A DNA stretch of 64,000 nucleotides from Solirubrobacter sp963798325. Lineage in GTDB: Bacteria > Actinomycetota > Thermoleophilia > Solirubrobacterales > Solirubrobacteraceae. Numbering within the stretch: position 1 is the stretch's first letter; every line of letters begins with the position of its first letter. Both the position numbers and the translations under genes were made by a program. The DNA lies in contig CAWCSS010000008.1 of assembly GCA_963798325.1 (NCBI GenBank), positions 496,001-560,000 on the forward strand. The letters are read 5' to 3'. The notes beneath the pieces are model-generated. The model did no database searches and was not told the DNA's origin. It was given only the letters and a program-made list of their open reading frames with translations. Shown piece by piece: positions 8,920-20,167 of this stretch.

Positions 8920-9490
8920 AGCACTTGACCTTCGTGTCGTAGTACATGACGCAGAAGACCTTGCGGCCGTGGTAGCAGTAGCCGGTCAGCGCCTTGTCGC
9001 CGTTGACGCGGGTGCGAACACGGCCGCAGCAGTCGACGAGCTTGCGCACGTGGCCGCCGCAGCAGCGGTACCAGGCGCCGTCGATGTGGGGCGTGAAGCC
9101 GTGCTCGGACGCGGCGACATCACACACCCGCGTGCGGCTCGCGCTGGCGAGCCGCAGCCCGTCCGCGTCGGTCAGCGGGAGCCCGTCCTCGTCGACCGGC
9201 GCGCCGGTGGCGTCGATGTAGCGACCGAGGTCGTCGACGGCGCGACCGTCTCTCGCCTTCAGCGGCAGGCCCCGGCTGTCGATCCGCGGCAGCCCCGTGG
9301 GATGCGGGCACGAATCCGTGGTGTAGATGTGGCCGCAGAAGTGGTAGGCCTCGGCCTCGCCGGGGGCGATCAGCGAGGTGATGGTCTTGGCGCCGGCGGC
9401 GCCCATCACGGCCGCGCCCACGCGGGCCAGGAAGCCACGCCGTGAGCTCGACGCGGCCACCGCGTCGGCGAAGCGGCCGGCCTCGCTCAC
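8918..9490 (-). CDS. Methylamine dehydrogenase light-chain-like Tat-exported protein
   Basis: This protein is about 190 residues. It has a twin-arginine signal 'SSRRGFLARVGAAVMG' and a mature part rich in cysteine (ten visible). The C-terminal block 'YRCCGG', 'LVDCCGRVRT', 'LTGYCYHGRKVFC' resembles the disulfide-rich light chain (MauA) of methylamine dehydrogenase. Only one Trp is visible in the mature part ('GAWYRCC'), whereas TTQ formation joins two tryptophans, so a canonical TTQ cofactor is unlikely. The start GTG 9490 overlaps the upstream MauE-thioredoxin stop as GTGA, indicating translational coupling. It is probably a periplasmic/extracytoplasmic protein needing disulfide formation. 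Function as an amine dehydrogenase is not supported. Confidence 0.72.
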   Translation of the reverse strand: MSEAGRFADAVAASSSRRGFLARVGAAVMGAAGAKTITSLIAPGEAEAYHFCGHIYTTDSCPHPTGLPRIDSRGLPLKARDGRAVDDLGRYIDATGAPVDEDGLPLTDADGLRLASASRTRVCDVAASEHGFTPHIDGAWYRCCGGHVRKLVDCCGRVRTRVNGDKALTGYCYHGRKVFCVMYYDTKVKC

Positions 9491-10389
9491 GCGCGGACCA
9501 TTCCGCGCCGCCGCTCGGCGGCGGCGAGCACCGACTCCAGTTGGGCGCCGGTGTTGAACGTGCCCTTGGCCAGGACCGTGCCGTCGCTGTCCAGCGCGAC
9601 CGCGAACGGGCTCCCGGGCACGTCGGCGGCCGCCCACGCGTCGGCGTGCTCAACCTCGTCGAACGTGCGCAGCGAGACGCTCGGGTGCTTGCCGAACGCG
9701 GCCACCGCGGGGGCGAGCACGCGGCACATCCCGCAGCCTTCGCTGGTGAACACCGCGAGGCCGATCTTCCCGCGCTCGAAGTCGAACGCGGTCGCCAGTT
9801 GGCTGTAGGCGCCGACCTCGGGGCCTTCGTGGTCGACCTCCAGCGCGCCGCGCGGGGCGACGGAGAGACGCAGCATCCCGACCTCACGCGCGAGTGCGAA
9901 GACGACGATCGTCAGCGCGACGAGGCCGATCAGCGCGAGTGCCAGGCCGATGGCGAGCCACTGGTCGGTCGTCGGCGTGGTGCGCGGGAGCAGCGGCGCG
10001 AGCGCCAGCGCGGTGGCCAGCAGCGCCGCCCGCCCGGTCGATGCCGAGCCGAGCGTCCCGCGTGATCCGAGGCACGCGCACGGCCGCCCGCCGCGGCCGA
10101 GCAGGATCGCCGCGACCTGCACCGCGCACGCCCCGGCGAACAGGATCGCGCCGGCGCGCAGCGCAACCGTCGAGCCCGCGGCGATCGCCACGCCGAGCCC
10201 CGCCTCGACGACGATCAACGCGCCCCACACGCCGTACGTCGCGCGCGGAGAGTGAAGGCCGTACGTCGACAGCGCCGCCCGCGCGGACGCGCCACCGGCA
10301 ACCTTCAATCCCGCGGCAGCGACCAGCACGAGGCCGAGGGCCAGACAGACCACAACCGAGACCATTGACGGCCGCGAAGGTAACAGCAT
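9487..10389 (-). CDS. MauE-type membrane protein fused to thioredoxin-like domain
   Basis: This 300-residue protein has an N-terminal four-to-five-helix membrane domain of the MauE/DoxX type (residues ~10-170, with 'GRPCACLG' in a loop). A MauD/thioredoxin-like domain follows, with the redox motif 'TSEGCGMCRVLAP' (CGMC). In mau operons MauE and MauD are separate proteins needed for maturation or disulfide formation of the light chain; here they are one polypeptide. It overlaps the light-chain-like gene by 4 bp, which supports it being that protein's dedicated oxidoreductase. ATG 10389 is adjacent to AGGGA; ATG 10365 is an alternative start. Confidence 0.82.
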   Translation of the reverse strand: MLLPSRPSMVSVVVCLALGLVLVAAAGLKVAGGASARAALSTYGLHSPRATYGVWGALIVVEAGLGVAIAAGSTVALRAGAILFAGACAVQVAAILLGRGGRPCACLGSRGTLGSASTGRAALLATALALAPLLPRTTPTTDQWLAIGLALALIGLVALTIVVFALAREVGMLRLSVAPRGALEVDHEGPEVGAYSQLATAFDFERGKIGLAVFTSEGCGMCRVLAPAVAAFGKHPSVSLRTFDEVEHADAWAAADVPGSPFAVALDSDGTVLAKGTFNTGAQLESVLAAAERRRGMVRA

Positions 10390-10391
10390 TC

Positions 10392-10432
10392 CCTGAAGCG
10401 GCGGCGCCAGTAGGCGCGCCGCCGCCCTCAGG
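10392..10432 (-). terminator. Strong GC hairpin between propeller and MauE genes
   Basis: The arms CCTGA/TCAGG and GCGGCGGCGC/GCGCCGCCGC form a long stem-loop just after the propeller gene stop (10454). One arm lies directly against the MauE start at 10389. It could terminate the propeller transcript or occlude the MauE ribosome binding site. Confidence 0.55.
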
Positions 10433-10453
10433 AAAAGCTCAGATGCAGGACCT

Positions 10454-12649
10454 TCAGTCGCACTTCTTCTGCGGCTTGGACTGCCCGGGCACGACGCACA
10501 GCGCCTGCGCCACGGGCGCCTTGCCCTTCTTCAGCGGCAGGCGCGCGACCTTCGTGTTGAAGTTCGGCGCACTCACCCACACCTCGACCGTCTGCCCGGC
10601 ACGGAAGCGCCGCTGCTTGGACTTCAGCGACTTCAGGACGCTGCGCGCACCCTTCTTGCGCTTCTCCAGCTTCAGAGACTTCGACTTGAACGGGCACTTC
10701 TTGCCCTTGCAGAAGATCTTCACCTTCATCCCGGCGGGCGACTGCTGCGTGATCAGCAGTGACTTCAACGTCAGGATCACCGAATGCTTCTTGTAGCCCC
10801 AGCCATGTGACACGCCCACCGCCAGCGTCGGGAACGGCTCGGCGACCCCGTCGCAGTTCTCGTCGATCCGGTTGCCCTTGATCTCCGTCGCCCCGGGCCG
10901 GATCGCGGGATTGGCGTCGTTGCAGTCCTGGCCGGCGAAGAAGCCGTCATGGTCACTGTCGATACCGACAGGCACCAGCGAGGGAGCACCGACCACATTG
11001 ACCGTGATCGACCCGATCGCCTCAAAGGTGGCAAAGCTCGTGTAGTTGGCCTTGAACGTGAACGTCGTCGTGCCGTTCTGGGCCTGCGGCGCCGAGTAGT
11101 TGATCTTCGCCGCGGCGGCGTCGATCGATCCGAGCGAGCCGACCGTCGGCTGGCTGATGATCGTGTAGGCGAGCGCGTCGCCGTCCTCGTCGGAGCACGG
11201 GAGGTCGAGCGTGCCCTGGAAGCCCGCTGGAACGGTGACGGCCGTGTTGCCGCAGACAGGGCTGTTGGAATCGCGCTTGAAGACGGTGACGCGGCCGGCA
11301 CCCGAGATCACGTAGACGTGGTGGCCGCCGGGAGCGACATCGATCGACCCTGTAGCGGCGGTGAAGCCCGTCGCGGTGGCACAGAGCGATGCAATCCCGG
11401 CCAGCAGGCAGCCGCGGTTGTCGGCGCGCGGCGTGATCGTGCCATCGCCGGCGCGATCGAGTTCGAGCACGGCGGTGTCGCTCGTCGCGTAGAGGTCCTG
11501 GCCGTCGGCGGTCGTCGCGAGACCAAACGGATTGGCCAGTTGGCGCCCGCCGGAGCAGAGGCTCGCGATCGCCCCATTGGCCACGCAGCCTGGAACGCCT
11601 GCGATGCGCGCAAGGCCTGGGCCGCCGAGCGGACTGAACGCGACGACGCGACCGTTGGCGACGCTCGCGTAAAGCTGGCCGCCGGGGCCGACCACGATGT
11701 CGTTGATGTTGTTGGCGAAGTCGGCGACGGTGGTGCATCCCACGAGCGACTGGGCGACGCAGCTCGTGGTGGCTGCGGCCGGCGGGTTCAGGAGGCCGGT
11801 GCCGGGGTCGCGCGCCAGGGCCGCGATGGTCCGCGAGCCCTGCGAGGCGACGTACACCGCGGTGTCCGTCACCGCGAGCGAACGCGCTCCGGTCATCGCC
11901 TTGCCAAGCGCGCAGCCGTCCAGGATCGCCAGCGACACACACCCCGCCGGGAGCGTCGGGCTCGTCAGCTTGGTCAGGACGCCGCCGGCTCCGATCTGCA
12001 TCGCGGCGACGGAGTTGGAGGCTGATGACGCGACGTACAGCTGACTGCCTTCGATCGCGATGTCCTGCGGGGTGACCATGGCATCCGCGTCGAAGCAGGG
12101 CTGCCCCGGCCCGCCGGTGTTGGAGATGCAGGGCGTCGCCTTCAGCGACAGCGCGCCGCCCGCACCGCGATCGAACTCGAGAATGGTGTTGTTGCCCGCG
12201 TTGGCCACATAGACGCTGGCGCCGTCCGGCGTGATGGCAATGCTCGACGGCACACTCAGCGTTGGCGTCGGGGAGGGCACCGTGCCGCAGTTGGCGGCCG
12301 CGGCGCTACGCAGGCAGCCGGCTGCGCCCGCCAGCTGTGTGAGACTCCCGGTCCCGGGATCGCGGGCGAACGTGACGAGCGTGTAGGCCGCGCCGTCATA
12401 TCCGGCGACGTAGACGTTCGCGCCGTCAGGGGAGACCGCGATGGACGGCTGGAACGAGCTGATGACCCCGCCGAGGTTGTGGGCGTTGAAGCATCCGCCG
12501 GCACCGCCGTTGATGGCGCAGCCGGCCGCGCCGGGGATCGCGACGAGTCCACCGGGCACGACCGCCGAGGCGCTGCCTGCTCCCACGAGCGTCAACAGCG
12601 TGGCGAGCGCCGCGATCAGCACGCCGCGCGTCTTTGTTGGGGCGTGCAT
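10454..12649 (-). CDS. Secreted beta-propeller protein with MopE-type motif and lineage C-terminal module
   Basis: This is a protein of about 731 residues. A signal peptide ends at 'AGSASA'. Residues ~30-470 are YVTN/lactonase-like propeller repeats with recurring 'SPDGANVYVAGYDG' and 'TPDGASVYVANAGNN' blades. A cadherin-like/Ig segment follows. Then comes a MopE-type calcium/metal-binding motif ('DSDHDGFFAG', 'QDCNDANP', 'DENCDG'). The C-terminal ~110 residues ('CKGKKCP', 'TVEVWVSAPN', 'CVVPGQSKPQKKC') match the end of the 39353-41179 protein. ATG 12649 was chosen because it starts the signal peptide and has AAGGAC upstream; ATG 12673 is in frame. It lies upstream of the MauE and light-chain-like genes on the same strand. 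The role is unknown; a surface-binding protein is likely. Confidence 0.75.
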   Translation of the reverse strand: MHAPTKTRGVLIAALATLLTLVGAGSASAVVPGGLVAIPGAAGCAINGGAGGCFNAHNLGGVISSFQPSIAVSPDGANVYVAGYDGAAYTLVTFARDPGTGSLTQLAGAAGCLRSAAAANCGTVPSPTPTLSVPSSIAITPDGASVYVANAGNNTILEFDRGAGGALSLKATPCISNTGGPGQPCFDADAMVTPQDIAIEGSQLYVASSASNSVAAMQIGAGGVLTKLTSPTLPAGCVSLAILDGCALGKAMTGARSLAVTDTAVYVASQGSRTIAALARDPGTGLLNPPAAATTSCVAQSLVGCTTVADFANNINDIVVGPGGQLYASVANGRVVAFSPLGGPGLARIAGVPGCVANGAIASLCSGGRQLANPFGLATTADGQDLYATSDTAVLELDRAGDGTITPRADNRGCLLAGIASLCATATGFTAATGSIDVAPGGHHVYVISGAGRVTVFKRDSNSPVCGNTAVTVPAGFQGTLDLPCSDEDGDALAYTIISQPTVGSLGSIDAAAAKINYSAPQAQNGTTTFTFKANYTSFATFEAIGSITVNVVGAPSLVPVGIDSDHDGFFAGQDCNDANPAIRPGATEIKGNRIDENCDGVAEPFPTLAVGVSHGWGYKKHSVILTLKSLLITQQSPAGMKVKIFCKGKKCPFKSKSLKLEKRKKGARSVLKSLKSKQRRFRAGQTVEVWVSAPNFNTKVARLPLKKGKAPVAQALCVVPGQSKPQKKCD

Positions 12650-12793
12650 TGTCCGTCCTTGACCCTTCCGCATAGCCGTCCTGATACCTCGACTGCACGC
12701 TATCTGCAGAGTTTTCGAACCGTCAACCGGTGCACGGTCAGTCGCAGGACGGAATGGACCTACGTTTGACTCCTCACTGCAAATCGGGCGTGC

Positions 12794-12812
12794 GCGCCCC
12801 AGTGTGGGGCGC
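12794..12812 (-). terminator. Hairpin terminator downstream of EttA
   Basis: GCGCCCCA and TGGGGCGC form a perfect 8-bp stem with a 3-nt loop, 28 bp after the EttA stop codon. No T-run follows, as is common in high-GC Actinomycetota. Confidence 0.55.
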
Positions 12813-12839
12813 TGTCAGAACTCCAACAGGGCCGAAGGT

Positions 12840-14495
<1,656 letters not shown>

Positions 14496-14631
14496 CGGGG
14501 GACGAGGATAGACGCGGCGCCGGCCGCGCCATGCGGTGGCGGAGAACCCCGACCGTCGGGCGAAACCGAGTTGTGAATACTTGGACCATCGGCGGGTGCA
14601 ACATTCGCCACTAGCGGCCGATCATTGGGGC

Positions 14632-15360
14632 ATGAGGCCGCTGATCGGCGTAACGACTTCCGAGCTCCGCAAGAGCTCACTCGCGACAACGCGCCGGCAC
14701 GGCGAGCCCGCCCACCCTGAGATGGCGCTGGGCATGACCTATCTCCGCGCGCTGGACGCCGCCGGAGCGATCCCCGTGGTGCTCCCGCCCGTCGGCACCG
14801 ATCACCTGCAGCCGCTGCTGGATCGCCTCGACGGGATCTGCCTGTCGGGCGGCCCGGACCTCGACCCCGCGGCCTATGGGTCCCAGGACCGTCATCCCGA
14901 GCTCGGCCCGACCGAGCCGAGCCTGGACGCGTTCGAGCTCAGCCTCGCCCGCCAGGCGCTCACCCGCAACATTCCCATCCTCGCCATCTGCCGCGGCGCC
15001 CAGGCGCTCAACGTCGCCAGCGGCGGGACGCTGCACCAGCACGTCGCGGGCCACCGCCAGAAGGACCCGGCGACGCTGCCCACACACGACGTGAGCATCC
15101 AGACCGGCTCGCGCCTGCACCGGATCACCCGCACCAAGGCGCTGCCGGTCAACTCCTTCCATCACCAGGCGGTCAACGACGTGGGCGAAGGCCTGCGCGT
15201 CGTCGCCCACGCCGAGGACGGAACGATCGAGGCGATCGAGGGCGAGGGCCTGTTCACCCTCGGCGTGCAGTGGCACGCGGAGGCGCTGATGGCGCACATG
15301 CCGCTCTTCGAGGCCCTGGTTAGGGCGGCTGCCCGTACCGAACTGCGCATAGCCGCATGA
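14632..15360 (+). CDS. Class I glutamine amidotransferase-like hydrolase (peptidase C26, PuuD-like)
   Basis: This 242-residue protein is of the gamma-glutamyl-gamma-aminobutyrate hydrolase type. It shows 'LSGGPDLDPAAYG', the nucleophile elbow 'ICRGAQALNV' (Cys), the substrate-region 'HHQAVNDVG' and the catalytic His in 'LGVQWHAEAL'. The family hydrolyses gamma-glutamyl amides in polyamine or amide catabolism; the exact substrate is not known here. ATG 14632 gives the normal N-terminus 'MRPLIGVTTS'. It is divergent from EttA and lies 13 bp before the ABC transporter ATPase, so it may be the first gene of that operon. Confidence 0.87.
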   Translation: MRPLIGVTTSELRKSSLATTRRHGEPAHPEMALGMTYLRALDAAGAIPVVLPPVGTDHLQPLLDRLDGICLSGGPDLDPAAYGSQDRHPELGPTEPSLDAFELSLARQALTRNIPILAICRGAQALNVASGGTLHQHVAGHRQKDPATLPTHDVSIQTGSRLHRITRTKALPVNSFHHQAVNDVGEGLRVVAHAEDGTIEAIEGEGLFTLGVQWHAEALMAHMPLFEALVRAAARTELRIAA

Positions 15361-15373
15361 CACTCTGGGCGGG

Positions 15374-16241
<868 letters not shown>

Positions 16242-16249
<8 letters not shown>

Positions 16250-17018
16250 GATCGGTCGTCTGGAGCGCCCCGCGCTGGCGGGCGTGCTCGTCCGCGAGAT
16301 CATCAACTTCAGCTCGTTCTGGCGCTCCTCGACGTTCAGCGCGACGGTCGAGCCGACCGTCTACCTGCTGGCCTTCGGCTTCGGCTTCGGGTCACTCGTC
16401 TCGACGGTCGGCGGCTACGACTACGTGGACTACGTGGGCACGGGCACGGTGGCCACCGCGGTGCTGTTCTCCAGCGCCTTTCCCGGCATGTTCGGGACGT
16501 TCGTGAAGTACAAGTTCCAGCGCACCTACGACGCGATCCTGGCCGCACCGGTGGACACCGAGGAGCTCGTCACCGCCGAGGCGCTGTGGATCGGGACGCG
16601 CGCCGGGGTCTACGGCTGCGCGCCGATGCTCGTGGCGATGCTCTTCGGGCTGGACCCGAGCTGGGGGATGCTGCTCGTCCCGTTCATCGGCTTCATCGCC
16701 GGCTTCGGCTGGGCCAACTTCGGGATCGGCATCGCCGCGCGGATGAACTCGATCGACAACTTCAGCTACGTGATCAGTGCCGTGCTGACCCCGCTGTTCC
16801 TGGTCGCGGGCACGTTCTTCCCGATCGACAACCTGCCCGAGTGGGCGCAGGTGGCGGCGCAGCTGAACCCGCTCTACCACCTCGTCCAACTCGTCCGCCA
16901 CGCCGTGTTCGGCTTCGAGGCGGCCGCCGACCTGGCCAACCTCGCGTTCCTGATCGGCTTCGGGCTCCTGACGTGGCGGCTTGCCATCCGCTGGATGACC
17001 AAGCGCCTGGTCGTCTGA
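16242..17018 (+). CDS. ABC-2 type transporter permease
   Basis: This 258-residue membrane protein has about six hydrophobic segments and the ABC-2 architecture (NodJ/DrrB-like). A conserved 'PLFLVAGTFFPIDNLPEWAQ' lies before the last helices. The start is TTG 16242, inside the end of the ATPase gene, with GGGAGAAGAG a few bases upstream, so the two are translationally coupled. The pair would form a dimeric exporter; the substrate is not known. Its stop codon abuts the stop of the convergent HD-GYP gene. Confidence 0.9.
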
Positions 17019-18530
17019 CTACTTGCTGGGCGGGCCGATCATGAACGGCCCGTCGAGCGCGCCGCGGACGTTGCGCTGGACCTGCAGCTCGGCCTCGAGA
17101 TCGGCGATGTGCTCGAGGTGATCGGTGTGCTTGCCGCGCAGGACCTGCGTGGCGAACAACCAGACGAGGCGCCCGTCGAGCTGGGAGCCGGCAACGCTGC
17201 GCAGCTCGTCCTCGGCCTCGGCGGCCGGCAGCTGCAGCCGGTAGGAATCAGGTGACGTGAGCACGTCGTAGACCTCGGCCACCGCGAGGATGCGGGCGGT
17301 CATCGGGATGCCGTCGCCGGATAGACCGTCCGGGTAGCCCTTGCCGTCGATGCGCTCGTGGTGGGCGAGCACGGCCGCGGCGACCTCGCCCATGCCTTCG
17401 ACGCGCAGCAGCAGGCGCGCGCCGTCGGCGGGGTGGCGCTTGATCAGCCGCACCTCGGCGGGGTGCAGCTCGGCGCGGCCGACGAGGATGTGATCGGGCA
17501 GCGCCTCCTTGCCGAGGTCGTGGAGCAGGCCGGCGGTGTGGACGATCGCCTGCTCGCGCTCGGACAGCCCGGCCGCCCGGGCGAGCTGGTGCGCGTAGTG
17601 GGCGACCGCGGCGGCGTGGCGGGCGGCGCTCGGATCTCGCAGCGCGAGCGTCTCCAGCAGCAGCCCGAGCATGCCCTCGTGACGCACGTCGAGCTGATTG
17701 GTGCGGCGCTCGATCTCCTCCGAGTGCGCGTGACCTTCCAGCAGCGCCCGCAGCAGCAGTTGGTAGACGCCCAGGGCGAGCGCGAACAGGCCGATGATCT
17801 CGGCGCCGATGACCTCGAAGCCGTAGACGGCGAACGCGGTCATGACGGCGCTGGCGATCTCCCACGGCAGCACGGGCACGAACGCGTCCCGGAACATCTC
17901 GACCAGCGAGCCCCCGCGCAGGATGCGCGTGTGGCCGGCGATCATCAGGAAGTTCAGGAGGTTCGCGCCCAGGAAGACGACGAAGACGGCGACCGCGTAG
18001 CCACCGTGCTCGGGGTCGCTCTCGGAGAAGGCCGCGAGCACGAGCCCGCCGACCAGCGGGAAGGTCGTGTACGTCAGGAGGTTGTTGAGCAGGTACGTGC
18101 CGCGCACGCGCCGGCGCAGCGCGTCGACGAGCGCGCTGCCGAGGCCGAGGAACGCGGCGGGCGCGGGCCCGAGCAGCGCCATGGCCAGCACCAGGCCGGT
18201 GAAGGAGCCGCCGATGCGGAAGCGCTTGGCGTCGAGGACGAGGATGTCCGAGCCGAGCACGAGCAGCGCGAGCAGGCCGACGAGCGGCAGCGGGTCCCAC
18301 TGGCTCTCATCGCTGAGGTACACGGTCGCGGCGAGCACGCCGACGAGCGCGACGGCCTGTCCGATGGCCATGGTGCGGCGCCGGCCGGCGAACGGGAGGC
18401 GGCCGGTGGGGATGCGTTCCGGTGCCGGCGCAGGGGGATCCGAACCGGCGGCGGCCCTCACCACGGAGAGCGACCAAACGACCAGCCCAAGCCAGACGAC
18501 CAATGCGATCCACACGATCACAGCGAGCAA
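17019..18530 (-). CDS. Membrane HD-GYP domain phosphodiesterase
   Basis: This protein is 503 residues. Six or more membrane helices fill residues ~1-255, after which an HD-GYP domain follows. It shows the metal site 'LLHDLGKEALPD' and the signature 'HHERIDGKGYPDGL', then 'RILAVAEVYDVLT'. HD-GYP proteins degrade cyclic-di-GMP to GMP or pGpG in the cytoplasm. The membrane part probably senses an unknown signal. Key residues are intact. Together with the HDOD-GGDEF protein at 60-61 kb it suggests cyclic-di-GMP signalling in this organism. Confidence 0.87.
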   Translation of the reverse strand: MLAVIVWIALVVWLGLVVWSLSVVRAAAGSDPPAPAPERIPTGRLPFAGRRRTMAIGQAVALVGVLAATVYLSDESQWDPLPLVGLLALLVLGSDILVLDAKRFRIGGSFTGLVLAMALLGPAPAAFLGLGSALVDALRRRVRGTYLLNNLLTYTTFPLVGGLVLAAFSESDPEHGGYAVAVFVVFLGANLLNFLMIAGHTRILRGGSLVEMFRDAFVPVLPWEIASAVMTAFAVYGFEVIGAEIIGLFALALGVYQLLLRALLEGHAHSEEIERRTNQLDVRHEGMLGLLLETLALRDPSAARHAAAVAHYAHQLARAAGLSEREQAIVHTAGLLHDLGKEALPDHILVGRAELHPAEVRLIKRHPADGARLLLRVEGMGEVAAAVLAHHERIDGKGYPDGLSGDGIPMTARILAVAEVYDVLTSPDSYRLQLPAAEAEDELRSVAGSQLDGRLVWLFATQVLRGKHTDHLEHIADLEAELQVQRNVRGALDGPFMIGPPSK

Positions 18531-18827
18531 GGTAATGCGTACCCCTTGTCGAGCGCAATCAGGCCCAGGCCTGAGCTGCTATCAGGCCGAACGTTGCACC
18601 GTAAAAGTGTGTCTCAAATCTCTTGCGATCGGCATCGGGTAACTTTCGCTTTCGCGGGTATCACACAGGCCGCGGGGGTCAGCCCGTGCGTTCCAAGCCA
18701 CGACCAGTCAGGGGGGTCATCATGGGTTGGCGCAACTAGGCAGGTCCGGGTATCAATGCCGGCGCGGCGAGGTTGTAGGGGTCGCCACGCCGGCAGGCCC
18801 GGCCCGGCTCGGTACCGTGTGAGGGTC
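18531..18827. other. Divergent intergenic region, no confident feature
   Basis: This 297-bp gap separates the divergent HD-GYP and J-domain genes. It holds a direct repeat CGGGTATCA (near 18656 and 18746) and a short hairpin (CGCGGG/CCCGTG) between them. A cyclic-di-GMP riboswitch was considered and not supported. Promoters for both genes presumably lie here but none stands out. Confidence 0.3.
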
Positions 18828-20075
18828 ATGCCGCAGGTGCTGGACATCGAACAGGCCGTGCTCCTCCTGGAGATCGATCCGCCGTTCGACAAGCGCGACA
18901 TCCAGCTCGCCCGCCGCCGTCTCGCGAAGGTGTGGCACCCGGACATCGCCCCGCCAGGCCGTCAACTCGAGCATGAGCGCCACCTGAAGGCGATCAACGA
19001 GGCCGCCGACACGCTCGAGCAGCTCGCCGAGGAGTCACGCGGCGGGCGCGTCTCCAAGAACGCCGTGAAGGTCTCGGCCGCGGCCGCGCGCAAGCGCCGC
19101 GCCGAGGAGGGCGCGCGCAACTACGCCGAGGAGCAGCGCCGGCGCGCCGAGGACACCGACCGCGCCAAGCACGACCCGTTCGGCTCGCGCGTTCCGGACC
19201 ATTCGGTCGTCCATCGCTACGCGCGCTGCCTTTCGTATCCGGAATGGGGTGTCGGAAGCGTCAACGGCATCTACTTCACCGGCGGCGGCGACGACATCCA
19301 GCAGTGGGCGCGCGTGTCCTTTCAACCGGGCATTCGGACCGTACCGGCGGGTTCGCTGCAATTCGTCGACTTCTCCAAGCCCGACCCCGGCGCCGAGCGC
19401 GTCGTGCGCTTCATGACCGCCGCCAAGCACGCGCTGGCCGAGGGCGACTTCAAGCTCGCGGCGCGCCGGCTCGTCTACGCGCGCGACGCCGAACCGGACA
19501 ACACCCAGGTCCTGCGGCTGATGACGCTCGCGTTCTGGCAGGCGGGCGACTACAGCGCCGCCGCGCGCGCGGTGCGCGACTGGATCCGGGTCGAGCGCGA
19601 GCGCCCCGCGCCGTACCGCTACGCCGCGCGGATCTACGAGGACATGGGGGCGTTGTCGCAGGCGGTCGATGCCGCCGAGCGCGAGGTCCAGCACGCGCCC
19701 AACGACGCCTCCGCGTGGGAGCGGCTCGGCCGTCTGCGGCTGCGCTCCTTCGATCGCGACGGCGCGCGGGAAGCGCTGGAGCGCGCACGCGAGGTCGGCC
19801 CGCCGTCCGAGGAAGGCCTCCTGGACCTGGCGCTCGTCCTGAACCTGGCGGGCGACGTCGGCGGCGAGGTCTCGGCGTGCGAGCAGGCCACCCAGCTGTT
19901 CCCGGAATCGCTGGCCGCCTGGTCGCGCTACGCCCACGCGCTGGCGCGCACCGACCGCGTGACCGACTGCCTGGCGGCCTGCGACCGCGCGCTCGCCCTC
20001 GGCAACGATCCCGAGGTGCGCGACCTGCGCGACCAGGTCGCGCGAATGGTCCCGCGCGAGCTCAGAGCCGCCTGA
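18828..20075 (+). CDS. J-domain protein with C-terminal TPR repeats
   Basis: This is a 415-residue protein. The first ~70 residues resemble a J domain with the 'WHPDIAPPG' HPD tripeptide that stimulates DnaK-type ATPases. A highly charged helical stretch (~75-125, 'RKRRAEEGARNYAEEQRRRA') follows, then a small beta-rich segment ('YPEWGVGSVNGIYF') and about five to six TPR units to the end. No zinc-finger or substrate domain of classical DnaJ is present, so it is not DnaJ itself. ATG 18828 has GAGGG two bases before it. A co-chaperone or assembly-scaffold role is inferred. Confidence 0.7.
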   Translation: MPQVLDIEQAVLLLEIDPPFDKRDIQLARRRLAKVWHPDIAPPGRQLEHERHLKAINEAADTLEQLAEESRGGRVSKNAVKVSAAAARKRRAEEGARNYAEEQRRRAEDTDRAKHDPFGSRVPDHSVVHRYARCLSYPEWGVGSVNGIYFTGGGDDIQQWARVSFQPGIRTVPAGSLQFVDFSKPDPGAERVVRFMTAAKHALAEGDFKLAARRLVYARDAEPDNTQVLRLMTLAFWQAGDYSAAARAVRDWIRVERERPAPYRYAARIYEDMGALSQAVDAAEREVQHAPNDASAWERLGRLRLRSFDRDGAREALERAREVGPPSEEGLLDLALVLNLAGDVGGEVSACEQATQLFPESLAAWSRYAHALARTDRVTDCLAACDRALALGNDPEVRDLRDQVARMVPRELRAA

Positions 20076-20100
20076 CCGCCTCTACGGCGTCGGGGTCAGG
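20071..20100. terminator. Hairpin over the J-domain gene stop codon
   Basis: CCTGACC and GGTCAGG can pair, with an inner GCC/GGC, in the gap between convergent genes. The stop codon TGA lies inside the left arm. It is a plausible bidirectional terminator. Confidence 0.4.
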
Positions 20101-20167
20101 ACGGCGCAGAAGCTCGGCGTCATCCACTCTGTCCTGTGCTTCCGCGGATCGGCCGCGACCGTAACGG

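Noticed and set aside
12699..12726. TTGACG with a -10-like element before the propeller gene
   Set aside because: The -35 box is good but the -10 (ATAGCG) is poor; not reported as a promoter.
18640..18770. Possible cyclic-di-GMP-I (GEMM) riboswitch between HD-GYP and the J-domain gene
   Set aside because: Some words resemble the consensus (CAAGCCACG, GGTCCGGGTAT), but the expected closing helix is absent: the outer segments are a direct repeat (CGGGTATCA), not complementary.
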